Below are positions 1 to 6,488 of a stretch of 9,707 nt of DNA, in pieces. The stretch's first letter is position 1. The number at the start of each line of letters is the position of its first letter. The stretch is from Rickettsiaceae bacterium. Lineage in GTDB: Bacteria > Pseudomonadota > Alphaproteobacteria > Rickettsiales > Rickettsiaceae. The stretch spans positions 1 through 9,707 of the forward strand of contig JAIOYD010000039.1 in NCBI GenBank assembly GCA_021741285.1. Direction: 5' to 3'. The notes beneath the pieces were generated by a model, which did not search any database, was not told where the DNA came from, and was given only the letters and a program-made list of their open reading frames with translations. The translations under genes were made by a program, and so were the position numbers.

Positions 1-84
1 TATTTTTGTTGCCGATTGTTGGCTATTCCCTTCCTCTATGAATTTTATTACCCTCTTCCTTAAATCTATACTATATGCTTGCAT
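1..84 (-). mobile_element. IS630-type transposase, N-terminal fragment (runs off left edge)
   Basis: Reading leftward from an ATG at 84-82 there is an open frame of 28 codons to the window edge, beginning MQAYSIDLRKRV and followed by IKFIEEGNSQQSATKI. This is the typical start of IS630/Tc1-like transposases: a short Met-x-x-Tyr-Ser-x-Asp-Leu-Arg opening, then the first helices of the helix-turn-helix DNA-binding domain with the E-E-G-x-S-Q pattern. The catalytic DDE domain would lie outside the window, so intactness cannot be judged. There is no clear Shine-Dalgarno sequence (GTATAAAGCAAAAA precedes the ATG). The terminal inverted repeat should lie within roughly 85-135, but its partner is not visible, so I could not define the element's end. 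The family call rests on recognising the N-terminus only. Confidence 0.75.
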
Positions 85-132
85 TTTTTGCTTTATACTA
101 TCACATATTCTACGCTATCTCAAGTTGATTTA

Positions 133-380
133 CTATAAATGATTAGAAACCCAGTAAGCTCCTCCTCCGGATGCAGTTCCTATAAGAGCGTAGCCGCAAC
201 CCCTCCAGGAGCAATTCCCCATGCCCCACCAAAAAAAGCTATAGTATACAGTAATGCTCCATAACCTGCTTCTGCACTCAAAATAGATAATAAAATGGTT
301 GGAGCAACTATTGCAGTAACAATTGCTGTCCCGATCGGTAAGATAGTAGATGCTGTATCTAATACTGTTTTTGCTTTCAT
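133..380 (-). pseudogene. Small hydrophobic glycine-rich membrane protein, apparently frameshifted
   Basis: The in-frame product (180-380) is 66 residues, starting MKAKTVLDTASTILPIG, with two hydrophobic stretches (about residues 12-34 and 40-52) and a Gly/Ala-rich end (GGAWGIAPGGVAATLL). A good Shine-Dalgarno (AAAAAGGT, + strand 388-395) sits 8 bases before the ATG, so the gene was probably real. The stop at 180-182 looks premature: in the -1 frame the sequence stays open and reads IGTASGGGAYWVSNHL to a TAG at 133-135. That continues the same Gly/Ala membrane character and would give a protein of about 82 residues. The shift lies near the TTATAG at the stop or in nearby G or A runs (A7 on the + strand at 231-237). 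It sits between ferredoxin reductase and an IS630-like element, so decay is plausible, but a sequencing error or a genuinely short protein is possible. I do not recognise a family; a holin- or bacteriocin-like peptide is only a guess from composition. Confidence 0.5.
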
Positions 381-442
381 ATAATTTACCTTTTTACCTT
401 AAAAATTAAACAAGACTTTATCAATTAATAGTTTGCACAATT

Positions 443-448
443 ATTATA
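443..448 (-). promoter_or_regulatory. Candidate -10 box for the small membrane protein gene
   Basis: A perfect TATAAT on the minus strand lies about 63 bases upstream of the ATG at 380, in the gap between the ferredoxin reductase stop and this gene. No good -35 hexamer stands at the expected distance, and the region is very AT-rich, so a chance match is quite possible. Confidence 0.25.
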
Positions 449-480
449 TGATAATCAATAAATTTTTATATGTAAGTAAA

Positions 481-1473
481 TTACTGTACACCTTTTGTTG
501 TAGAATATTCAAAGTGCAAAGCTTTACCGTCAAATACTCTAGCATAGGCATGATGAAGGCTGGCTGCGACTTCGGCAAATCCAGTCAAAATTAATTTTAA
601 TTTACCATCATATGTGACTATATCTCCTACTGCATAGATACCCGGGATATTAGTTTCAAAATGTGGATAATCAGCTTTTATGTGATGAGTTTTAACATTA
701 AGGCCAAACTCTAGTAAGGGGCCTAAATTCTGCGCCAGTCCAAAAAATGGTAGCAAAATCTCTGCTTTAATACTTCTTTTATTCGCGTCAAGATCAGCCA
801 CAATTACTTCACTTAATAAGCCATTATCACCAACTAGCTCCTCAAGTTGGCAATCCGTAATCAAATTAATTTTCAACTGAGAACTCAGCTCATGCAGTTT
901 TTGTACGCTTGCTGGTGCTGCTCTGAATTTGGGTCTTCTATGCACCAAGCTTACATCTGCAATAGCTGATAGTGATATCGCCCAATCAACAGCAGAGTCA
1001 CCACCACCAGCAATCACAATTTTTTTACCCGCAAACTCCTCTCGCTTAGATACCAGATAAAATACTGACTTTCCTTCATAAGACTCTATATTGGCCAGTG
1101 GCGGCCTGTTTGGACCAAATGAGCCTGCACCAGCTGCAATTAATACTGCCTTTGCCTTAATTACATCGCCCTTGGAAGTACTCAGTACGAAGTCATTTTC
1201 ATTCTTAACTAAGCTTATAACTTGCCTAGAAAAAAGATATGTTGGTTGAAATGGATTTGATTGTTCTAGAAGCTTATCTATTAAACCTTGAGCCAATATT
1301 TCTGGATAGGCAGGTATATCATATATTGGCTTTTCTGGATATAGCGCACTACACTGTCCTCCAGCAACATCCAAAGCATCTATAATGCATGATTTCATAC
1401 CTAACATCCCAGCTTGAAAAGCGCCAAAAATACCAACTGGTCCAGCTCCAATAATTGCAACATCTGTTTGCAT
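481..1473 (-). CDS. Ferredoxin--NADP+ reductase, type 2 (thioredoxin-reductase-like fold)
   Basis: A 330-residue FAD flavoprotein that moves electrons between NADPH and ferredoxin in the cytoplasm, feeding reactions such as Fe-S cluster assembly. An N-terminal FAD Rossmann motif is visible ([14 protein letters not shown], residues 5-18), then [17 protein letters not shown] (38-54), a second Rossmann motif for NADPH (GGGDSA, 156-161), the HRR phosphate-binding element (178-180) and the FAD-contacting AVGD (281-284). It ends in FEYSTTKG, near the STTKG tail usual for this family. The CxxC redox pair of thioredoxin reductase is absent, which separates it from TrxB; length fits the YumC-type family. 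The start is supported by AGGAG (1479-1483) 5 bases before the ATG. It lies downstream of ctrA in the same direction, but a strong terminator stands 20 bases before its start, so it probably has its own promoter or depends on read-through. Confidence 0.93.
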   Translation of the reverse strand: MQTDVAIIGAGPVGIFGAFQAGMLGMKSCIIDALDVAGGQCSALYPEKPIYDIPAYPEILAQGLIDKLLEQSNPFQPTYLFSRQVISLVKNENDFVLSTSKGDVIKAKAVLIAAGAGSFGPNRPPLANIESYEGKSVFYLVSKREEFAGKKIVIAGGGDSAVDWAISLSAIADVSLVHRRPKFRAAPASVQKLHELSSQLKINLITDCQLEELVGDNGLLSEVIVADLDANKRSIKAEILLPFFGLAQNLGPLLEFGLNVKTHHIKADYPHFETNIPGIYAVGDIVTYDGKLKLILTGFAEVAASLHHAYARVFDGKALHFEYSTTKGVQ

Positions 1474-1492
1474 TGTAACTCCTACATAAGAA

Positions 1493-1525
1493 AAAGCCTA
1501 TCTTACAGCAAATAAGATAGGCTTT
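1493..1525 (-). terminator. Rho-independent terminator of ctrA
   Basis: A perfect 13-bp stem (arms 1493-1505 and 1513-1525, AAAGCCTATCTTA and its complement) encloses a 7-base loop. On the minus strand the stem is followed by T-rich sequence (GGCTTTTTCTTATG), as in an intrinsic terminator for the leftward ctrA transcript, whose stop is 27 bases upstream. On the + strand no U tract follows directly, so the orientation is clear. The hairpin is also only 20 bases from the ferredoxin reductase start codon, so it falls within or just ahead of that gene's leader. Confidence 0.88.
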
Positions 1526-1551
1526 CCATAACATTTAAAATAGTTTTTTTC

Positions 1552-2277
1552 TTATACCGTTTGTGACAGGTGCTTATTTTCGTGTGCCCCGCCGTGATTA
1601 TCATCATAATCTTTTAGCATGTATCCACGACCCCAAACCGTTTCGATATAATTCATTCCTCCAGAAGCTTTTGCTAGCTTCTTACGCAACTTACACACGA
1701 ATACGTCAATAATCTTAATCTCTGGCTCATCCATACTACTATACAAATGATTTAAGAACATTTCTTTAGTAAGTACCGTTCCCTTACGCATAGCAAGAAG
1801 CTCTAATATTGCATATTCTTTATTAGTTAGATGAACTTGTTGGCTATCGACTTCAACAGTCCTAGTGTCTAAATTTATAGCCACTTTATCAAATCTAACT
1901 ACTGATTCTGAATGACCTTTAGAGCGACGAACAATAGCCTGTATTCTTGCAATCAATTCTCCTCTATTGAACGGCTTGGTTAAATAATCATCCGCGCCAA
2001 ACCCTAAACCTTTTATTTTTTGATCTACAGAAGTAAGGCCAGATAAAATTAATATCGGTGTCTTAACTTTTGCAGAACGTAAACGAAGTAAAACTTCATA
2101 GCCATCTATATCAGGAAGCATAAGATCTAAGAGAATGATATCATAATCATAAATCTTGCCAATCTCAATTCCGTCAGAGCCAACCTCTGCTGTATCGCAA
2201 ATTATACCCTCTGCAGCAAGTGCTAGTTCAATTGACCTAGCTGTTGAAGCATCGTCTTCAATAAGTAGTACTCTCAT
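1552..2277 (-). CDS. ctrA: Cell-cycle response regulator CtrA
   Basis: A 241-residue OmpR/PhoB-type response regulator, the master cell-cycle and developmental transcription factor of alphaproteobacteria. The receiver domain (about 1-118) has the acidic pocket E7-D8-D9, the phospho-acceptor D51 within [14 protein letters not shown]79 and K101. The winged-helix DNA-binding domain (about 125-222) carries [11 protein letters not shown], the [16 protein letters not shown] recognition helix and [11 protein letters not shown], nearly diagnostic for CtrA. The C-terminus has a 15-residue extension ending LSQTV rather than the Ala-Ala that targets Caulobacter CtrA to ClpXP. A Shine-Dalgarno AAGGAG (2290-2295) stands 12 bases before the ATG, rather far but the only candidate. 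The 5' leader holds a perfect 18-bp tandem repeat and an inverted repeat. By family knowledge it would be phosphorylated through CckA-ChpT and bind TTAA-N7-TTAA sites; no canonical site is obvious here. Confidence 0.96.
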   Translation of the reverse strand: MRVLLIEDDASTARSIELALAAEGIICDTAEVGSDGIEIGKIYDYDIILLDLMLPDIDGYEVLLRLRSAKVKTPILILSGLTSVDQKIKGLGFGADDYLTKPFNRGELIARIQAIVRRSKGHSESVVRFDKVAINLDTRTVEVDSQQVHLTNKEYAILELLAMRKGTVLTKEMFLNHLYSSMDEPEIKIIDVFVCKLRKKLAKASGGMNYIETVWGRGYMLKDYDDNHGGAHENKHLSQTV

Positions 2278-2308
2278 TAGTTTATTTATCTCCTTAACAA
2301 AAATTTAC

Positions 2309-2344
2309 TTTGCAAATTATCCCCCTTTTGCAAATTATCCCCCT
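2309..2344. repeat. Perfect 18-bp tandem duplication in ctrA leader
   Basis: Two identical adjacent copies, 2309-2326 and 2327-2344. On the ctrA-sense strand the unit is AGGGGGATAATTTGCAAA. Each copy holds a C5/G5 run, unusual in this AT-rich DNA, a -10-like GATAAT, and the 8-bp palindrome TTTGCAAA. The copies lie 32 to 67 bases upstream of the ctrA start codon, so they are in the promoter or the 5' untranslated region. Confidence 0.95.
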
Positions 2345-2347
2345 AAA

Positions 2348-2376
2348 TAATCTCACTATATCGGCTAAAAATCAAG
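2348..2376 (-). promoter_or_regulatory. Candidate ctrA promoter
   Basis: On the minus strand TTGATT (2371-2376) is followed after 17 bases by GATTAT (2348-2353), each a four-of-six match to sigma-70 hexamers with ideal spacing. Transcription would start near the 18-bp repeats, placing both in the untranslated leader. The GATAAT within each repeat is an alternative -10 without a good -35. Prediction by eye only. Confidence 0.35.
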
Positions 2377-2410
2377 TATTTTTTACACAATTGTTAATTA
2401 TCTTGATTAA
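2371..2410 (-). terminator. Possible weak terminator after porin 1
   Basis: Downstream of the porin 1 stop, the minus strand has AATCAAG (2404-2410) and CTTGATT (2371-2377) as a 7-bp stem around a long AT-rich loop, followed by a TTTTTAG tail. The stem is AT-rich and the loop is long, so it is a marginal intrinsic terminator, overlapping the candidate ctrA promoter. Confidence 0.25.
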
Positions 2411-2411
2411 C
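2393..2411. promoter_or_regulatory. Inverted repeat GTTAAT-N7-ATTAAC upstream of ctrA
   Basis: Perfect 6-bp inverted repeats GTTAAT (2393-2398) and ATTAAC (2406-2411) separated by 7 bases. It could be an operator in the ctrA upstream region. The embedded TTAA half-sites are 9 bases apart, not the 7 of the CtrA consensus, so it is not a canonical CtrA box. Confidence 0.3.
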
Positions 2412-2431
2412 TAGTATAAAGCGAACTAAAT

Positions 2432-3658
2432 TTACAGCGAGATTTTTCCTCCCAGAATCACTATATTTCCCTTGCTTTTGTCTCCTCTAATTACCCCAGC
2501 ATCAATGTACTTCCCTTTAGCATGAAAACGAGTGAATTGTAGATAGGTTTTAATTCCTTTTGCAATCATGTAATCCATACCAACATTAGTAGCGTCAAAC
2601 TTATTTTTTTTATGGTCACTATGGAAATGATTCAAGCTTGCAGAGCATTTATTTTCAAGAAATTTATACTTTATACCAACAGCATATATATCCGTTTCTC
2701 TACCAAAGGTATCAATAGTAGCATTGGATAAACTTTTGTTATAACTCATGAATGAACCAATAACACTAAACTGATTATAAGTAACTTCTCCCCCTATATT
2801 ATAGGTATTTAAATCTTTAAATTTTATATTCGCTTTACTGCTATCAGTTTTCTTAAAAGCAATTGGCTTACCTCTTTCGCCGGTAAACGCAACTTTTGCT
2901 GATAATTGATCTGAAAATTTACCATCATAGGTGATACCGTACGCTACACCATCTTTTATTGCAAATTTATAATCATAAGCAGCTAATACCCCATGCAAAT
3001 GAGCTTTGTCTATATTATCATGCCCTGCATTAGAACTGTCAGGCGCATAGGAAATACCTAGTTGAAATTTATGATCTTTAGCACCAAATTTAGGGGTGTA
3101 ATATGACACCTTTCTTGAATAGTCAGAAAGCATACTAGTACGCGTCTTTGCATCTAAAAAACTACAAAAACTTGTTACATAAGGAACTTTAGGATCCTTA
3201 CCTTTTCGTGGAGATGAAACTATAAAAGCATCCCAACCACCACCAACACCGCTAAAACCTGTATATCCCGTGAGCATCATCCTTGCTCCAGCACTTTTGT
3301 CTGAACCAGCTTCAACTTTACCATACTCATCAGATTCAACATATATACCAAAGGGGACACCTCTATCATTCCTCGTAGTTTGCTGTATACCTATTTTAGT
3401 ACCATATTTCCAACCATCTTCTGCAACCAGCTGATAATCTACAAAAAAATGTCCAGCTGAATACAGGCCACGATTTTCGTTATACATAGAAAATTTTCTC
3501 TGCGTAGCATCTCCATTCGTTTTGTAATGAATACCTTGAACATCAATTACCGCACCAATTTTAATCTGATTCTCAATAGCAAAAGAAGTAGTGGCTATGG
3601 CACAGAATAAAATTCCACAAGCAATTAAAACGTTTTTTTTAATGTTTCTTTTTATCAT
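2432..3658 (-). CDS. Outer-membrane porin 1 (Gram-negative porin-like)
   Basis: A predicted beta-barrel outer-membrane protein for diffusion of small solutes, of 408 residues from the start chosen here. The reading frame is open to an earlier ATG at 3673 (413 residues), but the internal ATG at 3658 gives a classic signal peptide: MIKRNIKKN, then a hydrophobic core, then a likely cleavage after TTSFA. Neither start has a clear Shine-Dalgarno, and both lie inside the 3' end of secB, suggesting translational coupling. The body is rich in alternating aromatic/polar strands. Shared segments with porin 2 include [26 protein letters not shown] and a C-terminus VILGGKISL against VALIGAKLSL, so the two are clear paralogues. 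The barrel ends in Leu rather than the usual Phe. It is probably the last gene of a dcd-secB-porin operon. Substrate specificity cannot be read from sequence. Confidence 0.85.
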   Translation of the reverse strand: MIKRNIKKNVLIACGILFCAIATTSFAIENQIKIGAVIDVQGIHYKTNGDATQRKFSMYNENRGLYSAGHFFVDYQLVAEDGWKYGTKIGIQQTTRNDRGVPFGIYVESDEYGKVEAGSDKSAGARMMLTGYTGFSGVGGGWDAFIVSSPRKGKDPKVPYVTSFCSFLDAKTRTSMLSDYSRKVSYYTPKFGAKDHKFQLGISYAPDSSNAGHDNIDKAHLHGVLAAYDYKFAIKDGVAYGITYDGKFSDQLSAKVAFTGERGKPIAFKKTDSSKANIKFKDLNTYNIGGEVTYNQFSVIGSFMSYNKSLSNATIDTFGRETDIYAVGIKYKFLENKCSASLNHFHSDHKKNKFDATNVGMDYMIAKGIKTYLQFTRFHAKGKYIDAGVIRGDKSKGNIVILGGKISL

Positions 3659-4118
3659 CGTACAACTCGCCATCTTGCATCATTTTTTTACTATATAAAA
3701 CACCAAAGTCAACGGGATCTATCATCAACGGCTGAAAACCTCCATCTTGCGTTACATCAGCAATGATTTTTCTTACATAAGGAAAAATCATTGCTGGGCA
3801 GTGAACCGCTAATAACATCTGAATTTGTTCTTCTGGAATATTAATTAAGTTAAAAACTCCTGCATATTTCAGATCCACTACAAATAGCGTTTTTTGATTC
3901 GATAATGCTTTAGCACTTATAGAAATCTCTACTTCATAATAATCTTCTTCTGGAAGCTTTTGAATATTCAAATCTAGAGATAAATCTATTTGAGGAGATT
4001 TATCCATAGTAGAGAGGCTTCCAGGAGCTCCAGGGTTTTCAAAGGAAAAATCTTTAATATATTGTGCATTAACTGCGATATGTGGCGCTCCACGCTCTTC
4101 ATTAGAATAATCTTGCAT
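3639..4118 (-). CDS. secB: Protein-export chaperone SecB
   Basis: A 159-residue cytoplasmic chaperone that forms tetramers, holds precursor proteins unfolded and hands them to SecA for Sec export. Family landmarks are [17 protein letters not shown] (residues 19-35, the YIKDxSFE-P motif), a central beta-rich part with [12 protein letters not shown], and the conserved [21 protein letters not shown] (108-128) with [14 protein letters not shown]. Length and a charged C-terminal tail (DDKKKH) match alphaproteobacterial SecB. AGGA (4125-4128) lies 6 bases before the ATG and fixes the start. It follows dcd by 27 bases in the same direction and overlaps the start of porin 1 by 20 bases (35 if the earlier ATG is used). 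Since outer-membrane proteins are classic SecB clients, the coupling is biologically sensible. Confidence 0.97.
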   Translation of the reverse strand: MQDYSNEERGAPHIAVNAQYIKDFSFENPGAPGSLSTMDKSPQIDLSLDLNIQKLPEEDYYEVEISISAKALSNQKTLFVVDLKYAGVFNLINIPEEQIQMLLAVHCPAMIFPYVRKIIADVTQDGGFQPLMIDPVDFGVLYSKKMMQDGELYDDKKKH

Positions 4119-4145
4119 AAAAAGTCCTGTTTTTAATTTTTTTAT

Positions 4146-4712
4146 TTATATTTTAGGTAATGTTACACCAGTTTGATGCATATATTTCCCAGCGCGATCA
4201 GCATAAGTTGTTCTGCATTGCTCGTTCCCTTTTAGGAACAAAAACTGGCACGCCCCCTCTCCTGCATATATCTTTGCTGGTAGAGGAGTAGTATTTGAAA
4301 ATTCTAGTGTTACATAGCCTTCCCAACCAGGTTCAAGCGGAGTTACATTTACAATAATGCCACATCTGGCATAAGTTGATTTTCCAACGCAAATAACCAA
4401 CACATCTTTTGGAATCTTAAAATATTCCACTGTTCGAGCGAGTGCAAAACTATTGGGTGGAATAATACACACATCAGTCTCTTTATGAACTAAACTATCA
4501 TTATCAAAATTTTTAGGATCAACTATAGCAGTGTTGATGTTTGTAAAAATTTTAAACTCATTAGATACCCTTGCATCATATCCATAAGAAGATACACCAT
4601 ACGAAATTATCTTGCCCGAGGCATGTGATTTTATTTGCGTCTCAACAAAAGGATTAATCATGTCTTCGTTATTAGATTTATCGATTATCCATTTATCAGA
4701 CATCACGGCCAT
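4146..4712 (-). CDS. dcd: dCTP deaminase
   Basis: A 188-residue enzyme, homotrimeric in the family, that deaminates dCTP to dUTP and ammonia, supplying dUMP for thymidylate synthesis. Motifs: [18 protein letters not shown] (36-53), [16 protein letters not shown] (83-98), the nucleotide-binding [20 protein letters not shown] (110-129), and [13 protein letters not shown] (134-146), where E137 corresponds to the catalytic Glu of the E. coli enzyme. The C-terminus ([14 protein letters not shown]) is typical of the nucleotide-triphosphate-closing tail. The start MAVMSDKWI is preferred over the internal Met4 because AAGAG lies about 8 bases before the first ATG; to my knowledge rickettsial homologues share a MAxMSDKWI opening. 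It heads the leftward dcd-secB-porin operon. Confidence 0.97.
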   Translation of the reverse strand: MAVMSDKWIIDKSNNEDMINPFVETQIKSHASGKIISYGVSSYGYDARVSNEFKIFTNINTAIVDPKNFDNDSLVHKETDVCIIPPNSFALARTVEYFKIPKDVLVICVGKSTYARCGIIVNVTPLEPGWEGYVTLEFSNTTPLPAKIYAGEGACQFLFLKGNEQCRTTYADRAGKYMHQTGVTLPKI

Positions 4713-5103
4713 AAAATAAGCTCTTAAATTAATTATTAGTTTTGTTTAGTTCTTAAGTGAGTAGTACAATACTCTATTTAATCTAATCTGCAATCACAAC
4801 TTAGATTGATACTAAATATAAAAATATTTTAACTTAGAGCTATTTCAAAGATTAAAATTTACCCAAACACAGGTGTCTTGCAAAAAATTAAGTGATATAT
4901 TTAACACTTGCCATTTCCTCTAGAGGCAAAAAAAGTAAAGCTGTATAGATAAAGATCCTGAAGTAAAGTATAATATTACTTAAATGCAGAGACCTAAATG
5001 GTTGCTTTGTTTTTTAATGGTTGCTTTGTTTTTTAGTTTTAAAAACCTAGAAAACAAACTTATAATAAAGGTTTCAACTATAATAAATATTTGGTAAAAT
5101 TCG
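4713..5103. promoter_or_regulatory. Divergent intergenic region between dcd and porin 2
   Basis: This 391-base AT-rich stretch must hold promoters in both directions. For dcd (minus strand) TTGTGA-N17-TAGAGT and TTGCAG-N16-TATTGT, between about 4765 and 4800, are candidate sigma-70 boxes. For porin 2, perfect TATAAT hexamers occur at 5061-5066 and 5079-5084, without good -35 boxes. Other visible elements are a 10-bp palindrome CCTCTAGAGG (4917-4926), flanked by TTGCC and GGCAA, an AAGTG/CACTT inverted pair (4890-4909), and the 19-bp tandem repeat at 4997-5034. I found no tRNA and no convincing gene. Confidence 0.5.
4997..5034. repeat. Perfect 19-bp tandem duplication upstream of porin 2
   Basis: Two identical adjacent copies of AATGGTTGCTTTGTTTTTT, at 4997-5015 and 5016-5034, ending 69 bases before the porin 2 start codon. 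They stand just upstream of the candidate -10 boxes, where an activator site or UP-like element would be expected. The unit is unrelated in sequence to the 18-bp repeat in the ctrA leader. Confidence 0.95.
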
Positions 5104-6417
5104 ATGAAAATAAAAAAAACTATAGTAACAATAGGAGTTGCTTCTCTACTTATGTCTTCGGCAACCGCAACAGCTAAAGTTTATGCGGACAAAATTCCTG
5201 TGGTATCTGATTTAGAGCTAAAACTTTCTGGCTTCGCTCATTTTCAAGCTGGTTTAAGGAATCAGTCTAAGCTAGATGGTGATGAAAAAAATGTCTCAAA
5301 AAATCGAAAGAATTTCGCTTTTTTTAATGAAGCCGGTATGATGGCTGACGTCTCAAAAGAAATAAATGACATAAGATATGGTGGTAAAATAGTTTTAGTA
5401 CCTACAGCTAGTAGAAAGGGGTCACCAGACTATAACGGATCACATATATATCTAATGAGTGACTTTGGTAAGATAGAAGCAGGCTCACCAATTGCTCCTT
5501 CATCCCAAATGATGATTGACGGTGGAACAATTGCCGCTGCTACATTTGATGATTGGAGCAGATACGCAGATTTTTCAACTAAGCATTTGATGCAGGGTTC
5601 AAAGGTTGAACCTTCTTTTACTACCTTTGCAGAATTTTTCCTAGACAGTAAGCTAACCACAAAGCTTGATACTAGAACATATAGTAGTGAACCAGCACGA
5701 TCAGTAGTATATTATACTCCCAACTTTCCATTGGGTTCATCTACAAAATTACAAATAGGCGTGGCTTATACGCCTGATTCTAGCAACACTGGCGCGGACA
5801 ATCCTAGCAGCAACTCTAGCGGCGCAGATATTAGAAAAATTGAAACTGCCGGTATAGATAGGTTCGTAATAGACCGCACTGTTAAGGATGCTGTCTCTGG
5901 TGGCGTAACTCTAGAACAAAATTTTGCTGATGGTATTGATGCAAAACTTGCATTAACCGGAGAGTATGGAAAATCAGCTGTTCGTGCACAAAAATTTGCA
6001 ACGGCAACTGATACTAACCCAGAACTATTTAAACTCAGTAACTTAAGAACATTTAACATAGGTGCTATATTGAACGTTGGAAACTTTTCCTACGCAGGGT
6101 CTTTTGGATCTTTAGGAAAAAGCTTGACCAGCGCAGAATTCCATAAGACTGGTCGTAAAACTGATTACTATTCTGGAACAGTCGCTTATAAGCAAGGGCC
6201 TTTTGCTGCTTCAGTATCTTACTTCAAGTCCGATCAGTTCAAGAATACAGTTGATGCGGTTTCAGTTGGTACTAATTACCTTCTTGCCCCTGGATTTAAG
6301 CCATACGCTGAGATTTCTAGCTTTATTTTGAAAGGAAGACCAGAATTCAGACCTGATCTTTCTAAAAAGAAGACTCGTGGTACGGTGGCGCTTATAGGAG
6401 CAAAACTTAGTTTATAG
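5104..6417 (+). CDS. Outer-membrane porin 2 (Gram-negative porin-like)
   Basis: A 437-residue predicted outer-membrane beta-barrel, paralogue of porin 1. It starts with a good signal peptide: MKIKKTIVTIGVASLL, with cleavage after ATA (residue 24) or VYA (28). The mature start LELKLSGFAHFQAGL resembles the first strand of general diffusion porins. IYLMSDFGKIEAGS (residues 117-130) matches the FGKVEAG-type segment that porins place before the pore-constricting loop; porin 1 has the equivalent [11 protein letters not shown]. Further shared parts are SVVYYTPNF, QIGVAYTPDSSN and TFNIGAIL, with a C-terminal GTVALIGAKLSL. There is no strong Shine-Dalgarno before the ATG. It is transcribed divergently from dcd-secB-porin 1 and has its own terminator, so it is probably monocistronic. 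Solute specificity is unknown. Confidence 0.88.
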   Translation: MKIKKTIVTIGVASLLMSSATATAKVYADKIPVVSDLELKLSGFAHFQAGLRNQSKLDGDEKNVSKNRKNFAFFNEAGMMADVSKEINDIRYGGKIVLVPTASRKGSPDYNGSHIYLMSDFGKIEAGSPIAPSSQMMIDGGTIAAATFDDWSRYADFSTKHLMQGSKVEPSFTTFAEFFLDSKLTTKLDTRTYSSEPARSVVYYTPNFPLGSSTKLQIGVAYTPDSSNTGADNPSSNSSGADIRKIETAGIDRFVIDRTVKDAVSGGVTLEQNFADGIDAKLALTGEYGKSAVRAQKFATATDTNPELFKLSNLRTFNIGAILNVGNFSYAGSFGSLGKSLTSAEFHKTGRKTDYYSGTVAYKQGPFAASVSYFKSDQFKNTVDAVSVGTNYLLAPGFKPYAEISSFILKGRPEFRPDLSKKKTRGTVALIGAKLSL

Positions 6418-6438
6418 ATGTCAAAATATTAATTGCTC

Positions 6439-6475
6439 AGCTGGTTCAAGAGTTATTCTCGAACCAGCTTTGTTT
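6439..6475 (+). terminator. Rho-independent terminator of porin 2
   Basis: A 9-bp stem AGCTGGTTC (6439-6447) pairs with GAACCAGCT (6461-6469). An extra inner GAG/CTC pairing (6450-6452 with 6458-6460) lies beyond a two-base bulge, and the stem is followed by TTTGTTTATT. It lies 22 bases after the porin 2 stop and ends about 14 bases before the next start codon. Confidence 0.9.
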
Positions 6476-6488
6476 ATTCACATATCAA

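Noticed and set aside
1349..1534. Minus-strand open frame of 61 codons overlapping the reductase start and terminator
   Set aside because: Rich in Cys and Trp, overlaps the well-supported reductase and crosses the terminator hairpin; a shadow frame.
2156..2350. Plus-strand open frame over the ctrA start
   Set aside because: Low-complexity Ser/Ile product complementary to ctrA; its end merely translates the 18-bp tandem repeat.
4752..4860. Possible CtrA binding boxes (TTAA clusters) in the divergent region
   Set aside because: TTAA is common in this AT-rich DNA and no pair with the required 7-base spacing was found.
4984..5097. Tiny plus-strand frame starting MQRPKWLLCFLMVALFF across the 19-bp repeat
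   Set aside because: Hydrophobic because of T-rich DNA, no Shine-Dalgarno, and generated by the repeat; a leader peptide for porin 2 cannot be excluded but is unsupported.
5430..6059. Two minus-strand open frames inside porin 2
   Set aside because: Antisense shadows of a strongly supported porin gene, with no ribosome sites or recognisable domains.
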